Shown here: piece by piece, positions 50,972-59,315 of the stretch
How the letters are laid out: every line of letters starts with the position of its first letter
Numbering within the stretch: the stretch's first letter is position 1
NCBI RefSeq assembly: GCF_018343715.1
Contig: NZ_JAGYPL010000002.1
Coordinates: 1,087,670 to 1,151,669, forward strand
Direction of reading: 5' to 3'
DNA: 64,000 nucleotides
Origin: Bacillus sp. FJAT-49711
GTDB lineage: Bacteria; Bacillota; Bacilli; Bacillales; Bacillaceae_C
Program-made: the position numbers and the translations under genes
The notes under the pieces: generated by a model
Seen by the model: only the letters and a program-made list of their open reading frames with translations
The model's database searches: none
What the model was told of the DNA's origin: nothing

Positions 50972-52717
50972 GTGAATACTACTTCGATTCCACGGCCGGA
51001 ATATCCACGGCCGCAAATGGTAAGACCTGACTGGATAAATTTAAATGGAAAATGGCAGTTTGACATGGATCATGGAAAAAGCGGGAAGCAAAGAAATTGG
51101 TTTGAGACAGGACATGATTTTTCTAACAGTATCGTTGTGCCGTTTTGTCCAGAAAGTGAATTATCTGGCATAGGCTACACGGATTTTATGGCAGCTGTTT
51201 GGTATAAGAGGCAATTTATTGTCCCTGATGACTGGCAGGGCAATCGTATTTTGATTCATTTCGGTGCCGTTGATTATGAAACGGAAGTGTGGATTAATGG
51301 GCAGTCGGCAGGAAAACATAAAGGCGGTTATTCTTCTTTTTCATTTGATATTACCAAGTTTATTTCAAGCGGAGAAAATATTGTGACGGTTTGTGCAGAA
51401 GATGATGTGAGATCAGGTATGCAGCCGAGAGGGAAACAAAGTGGATTATATTATTCCCATGGTTGTGATTATACGAGAACGACGGGAATTTGGCAGACGG
51501 TTTGGTTGGAATGTGTGCCAGAAACGTATATTTCGAATGTGAAATATTATCCAGATCCGGATAATCAAAGTATTCATATTGAAGCAGAATTAAAGGGAGA
51601 TTATGAGGATCAACTAATACTTGCGGCGTCAGCAAGTTTTGAGGGAAAAGCGGTTGGCCAAAATCAAGTTAAAGTTTCTGGTCAAAAAGCAAGAGTTACT
51701 GTTGAACTTTCCGAGAACCATTTATGGGAGCTGGGAAATCCGAGATTGTATGATTTAGAGCTTCGTATTTTAAAAGATGGGAAAAAGCTTGATGCTATCG
51801 AAAGCTACTTCGGACTTCGCAGCATTAAATTGGATGGAATGGCTTTTAAAATAAATGATCAATCTGTTTTTCAGCGACTTGTCCTCGACCAAGGATTTTA
51901 TCCAGATGGTATTTATACGGCTCCAACGGATGATGCACTCCGGAAGGATATTGAGCTTTCCATGGAGATGGGCTTTAACGGGGCGAGATTGCATGAAAAA
52001 GTATTTGAACCGAGATTCCTATACTGGGCTGATAAGCTTGGTTATCTTGTTTGGGGAGAACATGCGAATTGGGGATTGGATATTACGACACCTACTGGGC
52101 TCGAGAGATTTTTACCGGAGTGGCTTGAAGTCGTCGAACGAGATTTTAATCACCCAGCATTAATTGGTTGGTGTCCATTTAACGAAACATGGGATTTAGA
52201 TGGCAAAAAACAAAATAATGAAGTATTGCGTATCGTTTATTCCGTCACGAAACAAGTAGATCCGACTCGCCCAGTCATTGATACGAGTGGAAACTTCCAT
52301 GTTGAAACAGATATTTATGATGTTCATGATTACGATCAAAATCCAGAAACGTTTGCGGCAAGATATGAGTCGATGAAGCAAGGGGGAGAAGTGTTTACAA
52401 CCTTTGCAGATAGACAGCAGTATGGTGGACAGCCTTACTTTGTCAGTGAATTCGGTGGGATTTGGTGGAACCCGAACCAGAAGGATGAGAAAGGTTGGGG
52501 CTATGGAGATAGACCAAAATCTGAGGAAGAGTTTTTAAGCAGATACGAAGGACTCGTTTCTGTCCTCTTGGATAATCCTTATATGTTTGGATTTTGTTAT
52601 ACGCAGCTATATGATATCGAGCAGGAAGTAAATGGGCTATATACGTATGATCGAAAACCGAAGTTTGACCCTGAAATTATCCGCAGCATAAACTCCCGCA
52701 AAGCAGCGATTGAATAA
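50972..52717 (+). CDS. Glycoside hydrolase family 2 enzyme
   Basis: Cytoplasmic GH2 of 581 residues: N-terminal jelly-roll (PRPEYPRPQMVRPDWINLNG), immunoglobulin-like domain, TIM barrel. Catalytic acid/base E405 in FNETWD and nucleophile E493 in VSEFGG. It lacks a signal peptide and any C-terminal extra domains, so it is a short GH2. Family activities include beta-galactosidase, beta-glucuronidase, beta-mannosidase and arabinopyranosidase; the exact one cannot be told. GTG 50972 follows AAAGGAGAGAG. It has its own promoter with the ArsR-type operator. It is paralogous to the GH2 at 55493. Confidence 0.9.
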   Translation: MNTTSIPRPEYPRPQMVRPDWINLNGKWQFDMDHGKSGKQRNWFETGHDFSNSIVVPFCPESELSGIGYTDFMAAVWYKRQFIVPDDWQGNRILIHFGAVDYETEVWINGQSAGKHKGGYSSFSFDITKFISSGENIVTVCAEDDVRSGMQPRGKQSGLYYSHGCDYTRTTGIWQTVWLECVPETYISNVKYYPDPDNQSIHIEAELKGDYEDQLILAASASFEGKAVGQNQVKVSGQKARVTVELSENHLWELGNPRLYDLELRILKDGKKLDAIESYFGLRSIKLDGMAFKINDQSVFQRLVLDQGFYPDGIYTAPTDDALRKDIELSMEMGFNGARLHEKVFEPRFLYWADKLGYLVWGEHANWGLDITTPTGLERFLPEWLEVVERDFNHPALIGWCPFNETWDLDGKKQNNEVLRIVYSVTKQVDPTRPVIDTSGNFHVETDIYDVHDYDQNPETFAARYESMKQGGEVFTTFADRQQYGGQPYFVSEFGGIWWNPNQKDEKGWGYGDRPKSEEEFLSRYEGLVSVLLDNPYMFGFCYTQLYDIEQEVNGLYTYDRKPKFDPEIIRSINSRKAAIE

Positions 52718-52819
52718 GGCAAGCGAAGGAAACATGTTAATTGACGTGTCGGTCTGCAGGAAGTGGGGCTGATGACGTCTACGTAGGGATGTGGCGGTCG
52801 ATATTAGTATAGGTATTTT

Positions 52820-53130
52820 GCTCAGTAGTAGACCGCAATTAAGACGTAATTCCCAGCCAAATTGAGGATTTGTGAATTTTCGTCGAGAATCAGATCGTAA
52901 TTCTCGATCAAATCAAATCTATGTACTATTTTATCGAGAAATAAGGCGTAATTCTCGATCAAATGGAAGCTTTGTTAATTTTCGTCGGGAATCAGACTGG
53001 AATTCTCGATGAAATCGAATCTTTAAACTATTACATCGAGAAATAGGGCGTAATTCCCGACCAAACCGAAGCTCTGTGTATTTTCATTCAGAATCAGAGA
53101 TCACCATTCCTGACCAATTCGAATCCTTGC
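52820..53130. repeat. Degenerate about 51-bp tandem repeats with hairpin core
   Basis: About five or six diverged units of 50-52 bases, each with CGAGAATCAG.. and ..TAATTCTCGAT (a CGAGAAT/ATTCTCG stem), ending AAATC.AA.CT. No ORF. It fills most of the gap between the first GH2 and the secreted GH43. Confidence 0.75.
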
Positions 53131-53245
53131 CGAAGCTGGGCAGTGAATGCTTAAGTTCATAAATGAAGATTTAAAAACGAATTTCTTTCTTTACCATTTA
53201 AGAAAGGGGGGGGCAGCCTTTTGGAACTGTCCCCAAAGTAAAAAC

Positions 53246-54271
53246 ATGAAAAAGATTGTTAGTCTCGGAGTTTTACTGAGTTTGATAGGGGTGATTTTGT
53301 TGGGCTGCACGGATAAAAAAGAACTCAAAACTCTTGTCTATACGAATCCAGTCGGAGGCATGAACCATATTGGTGATCCGTTTGTTCTGAAATCAGATGG
53401 TAAGTATTATATGTACGCAACATCTGAACCAAATTTTGGTTATAAAGTGTGGCAGTCTCCTAATCTCGTGGACTGGGAAGAAAAAGGAATGGCATATGTT
53501 CATTTCGATCAGCCGGAAAAATGGGCAACAGGTGACTTTTGGGCTCCTGAAGTAGTTGCATACAATGATCAGTTTTATATGACGTATAGTGCTCGTAATA
53601 TGGAAGGGCATTTACAAATTTCCATTGCCGCAAGCAACGATCCGCTCGGTCCCTTTACAGATGTGAGTACTCAAATTATTAAGCAAGCAGGCTCTTATAT
53701 TGATGGCCATATTTTTATAGATGATGATGGGACGCCTTTTCTATATTATGTGAAGGATTGTTCCGAAAACATCATTAATGGGAAGCATGTCAGTCAAATT
53801 TTTGTGCAGAAGATGAACGATGATTTGACGGAAGTATTAGATGAACCGCAATTTTTAACAGAACCGGATGCAACGTGGGAAAGGCCGTATGATGAGTATC
53901 AATGGAATGAAGGGCCCTTTGTGCTAAAGCAAGATGGAATTTATTATTTGATGTATTCGTCTAATTATTTTGCAAGTCATGATTATAGTGTCGGGTATGC
54001 TACAGCGGCAAGTCCTTTTGGCCCATTTGAAAAAGCGATTGATAATCCAATTTTGACGAAGGATCTTTCTCAAGGCATTTCAGGACCAGGACATAACAGT
54101 GTTACGGTCGGACCTGATGACGAGACACTTTATATCGTTTACCATACGCATACGATTCCAGATGCGCCGAGTGGAAATCGGCAAATGAATATTGACCGTC
54201 TTTATTTTGAAGACGGCAAGCTTAAAGTGGATGGGCCTACTTCTACGGAGCAGGAAATCAAAGTGAAGTAA
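53246..54271 (+). CDS. Secreted lipoprotein glycoside hydrolase family 43
   Basis: Extracellular lipoprotein of 341 residues. Signal peptide MKKIVSLGVLLSLIGVILLG, lipobox LLGC with C21. GH43 triad candidates: D44 (HIGDPFVLK), D153 (YIDGHIF) and E222 (NEGPFVLK). Likely an arabinofuranosidase or endo-arabinanase releasing oligosaccharides for the importers. The start is set by the signal peptide, because no canonical ribosome site precedes ATG 53246: a G-rich sequence ending in GGAACTGTCCCC lies at 53205-53234 instead. Thirteen bases separate it from the GH172 gene. Confidence 0.87.
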   Translation: MKKIVSLGVLLSLIGVILLGCTDKKELKTLVYTNPVGGMNHIGDPFVLKSDGKYYMYATSEPNFGYKVWQSPNLVDWEEKGMAYVHFDQPEKWATGDFWAPEVVAYNDQFYMTYSARNMEGHLQISIAASNDPLGPFTDVSTQIIKQAGSYIDGHIFIDDDGTPFLYYVKDCSENIINGKHVSQIFVQKMNDDLTEVLDEPQFLTEPDATWERPYDEYQWNEGPFVLKQDGIYYLMYSSNYFASHDYSVGYATAASPFGPFEKAIDNPILTKDLSQGISGPGHNSVTVGPDDETLYIVYHTHTIPDAPSGNRQMNIDRLYFEDGKLKVDGPTSTEQEIKVK

Positions 54272-54284
54272 GGGAGGAAATTCT

Positions 54285-55361
54285 ATGTTTAATGGACTTG
54301 GAATGAGCCTTGGCAATTTGTCGAGACTGTCGAAAGCGAAAACGAGATCGATTAGTGCGGAAAATTTTACAGGTGAAAAAGGGAAAGGCGGCATGGCGAC
54401 TGATGGAACTGGAGCTCAGGCAGCCCGGGATCTAGGCCAAGGATGGAAGGTTTCTCCGTCTGTTATTGTAAAAAAGAATTCGACTTTTACGATGGCAAAT
54501 ATTCAAGACTCAGGTGCCATTCAGCATATTTGGCTCACTTGCCACCCGAATCATTGGCGGACATTAATCATTCGCATGTACTGGGATGGAGAGGAGCATC
54601 CTTCTGTACAAGTTCCGATTGGAGATTTTTTCTGCAGCGGCTGGTGTGAACGTGCAAATCTAAATTCATTACCGGTCGCAGTGAATCCAGCCGGAGGCAT
54701 GAACTGTTATTGGGAAATGCCGTTCCAGAAGTCAGCAAAAATCACAGTTGAGAATATCGGAAATGACGATGCGGTTTTATATTATCAAGTTGATTATACG
54801 CTGACTGATATTCCAGATGATGCAGCTTATTTCCACGCGCATTGGAATCGAAGCAATCCACTTGCATATAAGGATGTACATACAATTGTGGATCATATTA
54901 AAGGGCATGGACATTATGTGGGGACATACCTTGCATGGCAAGTGAATAGCAACGGTTGGTGGGGCGAAGGAGAAATAAAGTTTTTTATGGATGGCGACGA
55001 TGAGTTTCCGACTATTTGTGGAACGGGTACCGAAGATTATTTTGGCGGCGCATGGAATTGGGAACAACCGCAAGGAGAATATTGTACGTACTCTACTCCT
55101 TATTTAGGGATGCACCAGTTAATCAAGCCCGATGGATTGTATCGAAGTCAGCAACGCTTTGGTATGTATAGGTGGCATGTAATGGATCCGATCCGATTTG
55201 AAGAGGATTTAAAAGTAACAATCCAAGCACTTGGCTGGCGGTCAGAAGGAAGGTATCTGCCACTTAAGGACGATATTTCATCCGTTGCTTTCTGGTACCA
55301 AATAGAACCGCATATTCCACATCCTTCCTTACCAGGAAAAGATGAGTTAGAAGTGATATAA
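54285..55361 (+). CDS. GH172/DUF2961 family glycoside hydrolase
   Basis: Cytoplasmic protein of 358 residues without a signal peptide. DUF2961 hallmarks: GKGGMATDGTGAQAARDLGQGW, IQHIWLTCHP, GDFFCSGW, WEMPFQ, GEGEIKFFMDGDDEFPTICGTGTEDYFGGAW. DUF2961 is now family GH172, whose known members act on alpha-D-fructofuranoside and D-arabinofuranoside linkages. Between a GH43 and a GH2 it suggests processing of furanosidic sugars. ATG 54285 follows GGGAGG. Good candidate for testing whether L- or D-arabinofuranose is the substrate. Confidence 0.85.
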   Translation: MFNGLGMSLGNLSRLSKAKTRSISAENFTGEKGKGGMATDGTGAQAARDLGQGWKVSPSVIVKKNSTFTMANIQDSGAIQHIWLTCHPNHWRTLIIRMYWDGEEHPSVQVPIGDFFCSGWCERANLNSLPVAVNPAGGMNCYWEMPFQKSAKITVENIGNDDAVLYYQVDYTLTDIPDDAAYFHAHWNRSNPLAYKDVHTIVDHIKGHGHYVGTYLAWQVNSNGWWGEGEIKFFMDGDDEFPTICGTGTEDYFGGAWNWEQPQGEYCTYSTPYLGMHQLIKPDGLYRSQQRFGMYRWHVMDPIRFEEDLKVTIQALGWRSEGRYLPLKDDISSVAFWYQIEPHIPHPSLPGKDELEVI

Positions 55362-55492
55362 AGTAGGCTATTTTCCAAAAGTTAAAAGCCTAGTAAGGTA
55401 GATTGGCAGTTCATATGAAAGTAACAGCTTATTTCCCTGTTGTAAATAGAGGAAAAGAGCCTAAAAGTATATTGATTAAAGGAGCATGCATC

Positions 55493-57295
55493 ATGGTATA
55501 TAGACAAGAATATCCGAGGCCGCAGTTGGTTCGGGAAGATTGGTTGAATTTAAATGGAGAATGGGATTTTGCTTTTGACCGCAATAATGTTGGAATGAAG
55601 GAGAAATGGCATGAAAATGCAGATGCTTTTGATCGCAAAATTAATGTTCCATTTGCCTACCAAACGAAATTAAGCGGTATTCATGACCCGTCGTTTTGTG
55701 ACAATGTATGGTACCGGAGAAGTTTTTCAGTTCCGGAAAACTGGGGAGATAAGGCTGTTATAATTCATTTTGGTGCGGTTGATTACCGAGCATGGGTTTA
55801 CGTAAATGGTAAGCTGGCCGGCTTCCATGAGGGGGGACATACGTCATTTTCTTTTGATATTACAGACTGCCTGACTCGTGGAACAGAGGAAATTGTCGTA
55901 CGAGTAGAGGATCCTTCTACAGACGAAACAATTCCAAGGGGCAAGCAATTTTGGAAAGAGAAATCAGAGGCCATCTGGTACACGCGGACAACAGGAATTT
56001 GGCAAACAGTATGGCTTGAGCCTGTGAGTGAAACGCGTATTTCAAGGCTGCGATTTACTCCAAATATTGACCAAGGTGATATCCTCATCGAATTTGATGT
56101 GTTAGGAGATTATCAAAATACAAGAGCAGAGTTTGACATTACGTTAGAAGATGAAAAAATCGCTAGTAATTCACATGTCGTCACTGCTTCCTACAATAAA
56201 CATTTAATTCATTTATACCAGCAACAAATTTTCCGTACAGGATTTCACCGTCATGGCTGGAACTGGACACCGGAAAATCCTAAATTATTTGATATAAAAA
56301 TTCGATTATTCGATGAAAAAGGCAATGAGCTAGATAAAATACAATCGTATTTTGGGATGCGGAAAATTCATACTGAAAACGGAATGATTTATTTAAATAA
56401 CCGTCCTTATTATCAAAAATTAGTGCTGGACCAAGGCTATTGGCCAGATGGACTTTTAACAGCACCAACGGATGAAGATTTGAAAAAAGATATCGAGCTA
56501 ACAAAGGAAATGGGTTTTAATGGCTGTAGAAAACATCAAAAGGTAGAAGATCCTCGTTTCATGTATTGGGCCGATAAACTTGGATTCCTCGTATGGGGCG
56601 AATGCGCGGCATCACCATATTTTAGCGAAAATGCTGTTGCACGCCTCACAAAAGAATGGCTTGAAATTATTGAGCGTGATTATAATCACCCGTCATTAGT
56701 CGCATGGGTTCCAATCAATGAAAGCTGGGGTGTTCCGTTCATCAATCATGATAAGCAACAGCAAAACCATTCCCTTGCAATGTATCACTTAATTCATTCA
56801 CTTGATTCGACAAGACTCGTCATTTCCAATGATGGGTGGGAGCTAACAAAAACAGATATTTGTGCGATCCATAATTACAACCATGGAGGTAAGGATGAAG
56901 TCGCAAAATATGAATATTATAAGGATTCACTAGCGACAAAAGAGAGTATTCTTAAATCACAGCCAGCCCACCGCAATATTTATGCAGATGGCTTTAAGCA
57001 TGAAGGAGAACCGATTTTATTAACTGAATTTGGAGGCATCGGATTCAAAGTAGGGGAAGATGCGGGATGGGGATATACATCCGTGAAAACAGAAGAAGAA
57101 TTTGTTGAAGACTATAAGCGTGTTATGGAAGCTGTCTACTCTTCTAAAATACTGCATGGCTACTGCTACACCCAGTTAACGGATGTTGAGCAAGAAATTA
57201 ATGGATTACTTACTTATCAACGGGAACCGAAATGTGATCTTAAGAAAATAAGAGATATCAATCAAGTGTGGCATAGGCAGATTGTAGAAAACTAG
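55493..57295 (+). CDS. Glycoside hydrolase family 2 enzyme
   Basis: Cytoplasmic GH2 of 600 residues, paralogous to the one at 50972: both begin with EYPRPQ.VR.DW.NLNG.W.F and end with the HGYCYTQL/FGFCYTQL-DVEQEINGL segment. Acid/base in VPINESWG and nucleophile in LLTEFGGIGF. ATG 55493 has AAAGGAG eight bases upstream; the longer frame from 55403 lacks a ribosome site. A hairpin with CATAGGGGGG follows at 57299. Substrate unknown; context suggests side-chain removal from arabino-oligosaccharides. Confidence 0.9.
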   Translation: MVYRQEYPRPQLVREDWLNLNGEWDFAFDRNNVGMKEKWHENADAFDRKINVPFAYQTKLSGIHDPSFCDNVWYRRSFSVPENWGDKAVIIHFGAVDYRAWVYVNGKLAGFHEGGHTSFSFDITDCLTRGTEEIVVRVEDPSTDETIPRGKQFWKEKSEAIWYTRTTGIWQTVWLEPVSETRISRLRFTPNIDQGDILIEFDVLGDYQNTRAEFDITLEDEKIASNSHVVTASYNKHLIHLYQQQIFRTGFHRHGWNWTPENPKLFDIKIRLFDEKGNELDKIQSYFGMRKIHTENGMIYLNNRPYYQKLVLDQGYWPDGLLTAPTDEDLKKDIELTKEMGFNGCRKHQKVEDPRFMYWADKLGFLVWGECAASPYFSENAVARLTKEWLEIIERDYNHPSLVAWVPINESWGVPFINHDKQQQNHSLAMYHLIHSLDSTRLVISNDGWELTKTDICAIHNYNHGGKDEVAKYEYYKDSLATKESILKSQPAHRNIYADGFKHEGEPILLTEFGGIGFKVGEDAGWGYTSVKTEEEFVEDYKRVMEAVYSSKILHGYCYTQLTDVEQEINGLLTYQREPKCDLKKIRDINQVWHRQIVEN

Positions 57296-57298
57296 ATT

Positions 57299-57322
57299 CA
57301 TAGGGGGGAGACTCCCCCTATG
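57299..57322 (+). terminator. Hairpin after the second GH2 gene
   Basis: CATAGGGGG pairs with CCCCCTATG around GAGACT. A T-run is missing, so termination may be partial. Confidence 0.5.
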
Positions 57323-57385
57323 TAATTGTTGTTCGGACAAATGAAACAAAAGTTTAAAAAAGAAAGAAAAATATCGAAATTGCAA

Positions 57386-57415
57386 TTGACATGTCCGAAC
57401 ATGTAGGCTTATTAT
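57386..57415 (+). promoter_or_regulatory. Importer promoter with AraR-like box
   Basis: TTGACA (57386-57391), about 18 bases, TATTAT (57410-57415). The spacer holds ACATGTCCGAACATGT (57389-57404), the same layout as the galM promoter box. Confidence 0.82.
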
Positions 57416-57462
57416 AAAAGCATACGCAATCACTTTTTTCATTAAATTTACTTTCGACGAAA

Positions 57463-57551
57463 AGAAAGCGTTTTATTTCCTAGAATATCGCCTTTCACAA
57501 AACTTATTCGCGATTTTTAGTAGAAAAGCACTAGAACATGTACGTATGAAT
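57463..57551 (+). promoter_or_regulatory. cre-like site and second AraR-like box before the binding-protein gene
   Basis: AGAAAGCGTTTTAT (57463-57476) resembles a cre site. ACATGTACGTATGAAT (57536-57551) matches the galM-type box. Its centre lies 147 bases from the first box centre, 14 helical turns, which would suit looping. Confidence 0.7.
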
Positions 57552-57637
57552 TATTGTTTTTTGAAAGGGGGAGATAGAAAAGGGTGAGTATAGTAGATTC
57601 GTATTATTTGTAAATTTTAAATAAGGGGGAGAATGTA

Positions 57638-59035
57638 TTGAAAAAAAGCGTAAACGTGCTCATTTTTTTACTAATGCTTATGCTCGTTTTAGCAGGATGT
57701 AAGAGCGGTGGAAATCTCGCCACTAATACTCCCGAAGATTCAAACAGCAAAGGAAATAGTAATAGTGGAGAAGAAGTAAAAGAGGAAGATCCAGAAGAAG
57801 ATCCCTTGAAGCCGGTTTTCGATTCTTCTGTGGAAGGGTCAGTTACCTTCTGGACGTGGACTGCAGATATTTATGTAGATATTGTAAAAGAATTTAATAA
57901 AGTTTATCCAAATGTAAAAGTAGAAGTAGTAGGCTTAGATTTTGGTGATTTGCATGACAAGTTGCAAACGACGCTGGCAGCTGGAAGTGGATCGCCTGAT
58001 GTAGCACAAGTTGAACAAGGGCAGTTTGGCCGTTATGTAGTAGGAGATCTGCTTGAAGATTTACTTCAGCCACCTTACGATGCCGGGCGCTATAAAGATT
58101 TGAATTCAGAATATAACTGGGAGCGCTGGAAATCTGTTGACGGAATAAAACTTCTTGGGATGCCGTGGGATGTTACTCCGGGTGTATTCTATTACAGACA
58201 AGATTTATATGAACAAATGGGTCTGCCAAGCGATCCTGAAGAACTTGGTGAATTCATTAAAGATCCAGACAACGTACTAGCAGCAGCAAGAACATTTGCA
58301 GCAAATGGAATTTATATGTTTGAATGGCGTGACTCTCCAGCTATTCAGTACGGGGACGCCTTAGGATACTATGATAGTGATTATAAGTGGCTTCGAAATG
58401 ATGAGAAAATGGCTGAATTACTCGATTTTGTAAAAGAAGGAAACCAATTAGGATGGGCTCCGCAAATGTCAATCCTTGGAAGTGATGAAGGAAAGCAGTT
58501 AGTTAACCAAGGAAAAGTTGCTTCTTTCCCTGTAGGAAGCTGGGGAGCGCGTGAATTGGCTAACGTTTTTCCAGAACAGGCTGGGAAATGGAGAGCAACA
58601 ACAATGCCGCTTGATTTAAAAGTTGGTCTTGGTGGATCGACATTTGTTATCCCTTCACAAGGCGAAAACAAAGAGGCTGCATGGGCGTTTGTTGAATGGA
58701 TGAATACAGCGGAAGAATCATGGAAAGTATTTGTCGAGCATTCTGTACAACCAGGCTGGAATCATATTACCGCTATGCCTTGGTATCAAGAGCATTCAAA
58801 TGAGTACCTAGGTGGGCAAAAAGATTATGCATTATATGATACAATCGCTGCAGAAATTCCAGTGCGCAGGCTTACACCTTTTGATGGTCAAGCTTGGCCA
58901 ATTTATATTGATAGAGTAGCAAAAGCGATTGATGAAAATATTGATTCTAAAACTACTCTCCAACAAATTGAAGAAGCTGCAGAGAAGGAACTTGGTCCTG
59001 AAATTGAAAAATTAAAGGCGGATATGGGTAACTAA
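57638..59035 (+). CDS. Sugar ABC transporter substrate-binding lipoprotein
   Basis: Extracellular lipoprotein of 465 residues, family 1 solute-binding protein. Signal peptide with lipobox LAGC, an acidic Glu/Asp/Asn-rich linker, then VTFWTWTADIYVDIVKEFNK. TTG 57638 follows AAGGGGGAG. AraR boxes upstream suggest an arabino-oligosaccharide ligand, but it does not read as a clear AraN orthologue. It ends at a strong terminator. Confidence 0.9.
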   Translation: MKKSVNVLIFLLMLMLVLAGCKSGGNLATNTPEDSNSKGNSNSGEEVKEEDPEEDPLKPVFDSSVEGSVTFWTWTADIYVDIVKEFNKVYPNVKVEVVGLDFGDLHDKLQTTLAAGSGSPDVAQVEQGQFGRYVVGDLLEDLLQPPYDAGRYKDLNSEYNWERWKSVDGIKLLGMPWDVTPGVFYYRQDLYEQMGLPSDPEELGEFIKDPDNVLAAARTFAANGIYMFEWRDSPAIQYGDALGYYDSDYKWLRNDEKMAELLDFVKEGNQLGWAPQMSILGSDEGKQLVNQGKVASFPVGSWGARELANVFPEQAGKWRATTMPLDLKVGLGGSTFVIPSQGENKEAAWAFVEWMNTAEESWKVFVEHSVQPGWNHITAMPWYQEHSNEYLGGQKDYALYDTIAAEIPVRRLTPFDGQAWPIYIDRVAKAIDENIDSKTTLQQIEEAAEKELGPEIEKLKADMGN

Positions 59036-59042
59036 CAAATTT

Positions 59043-59084
59043 GGGCTGTCCTTACGATTTTAATAGATGAGTAGGACAGCCCTT
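59043..59084 (+). terminator. Intrinsic terminator after the binding-protein gene
   Basis: GGGCTGTCCT pairs with AGGACAGCCC across 20 bases, followed by TTGATTT. It may attenuate the downstream permease genes. Confidence 0.8.
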
Positions 59085-59315
59085 GATTTAGAAGTCAACT
59101 CAACAAATTAAACAAAACCTTTTAAACGATATTTATATTAGTTCCTTACACAAGATTGCTTATCGATAAATGAAATTAGTCCTTTTCTAATGAAAAGTCA
59201 ACATCGGGCAAGTTAGCCGAACTTTATCTCAGTCAATGGAACTGAATTTTGTCAGTTGATGAACAAATGCTCACACTTTTCTTGCAGAAATGAAACGAAA
59301 CTGGGGGAGGCTTCC

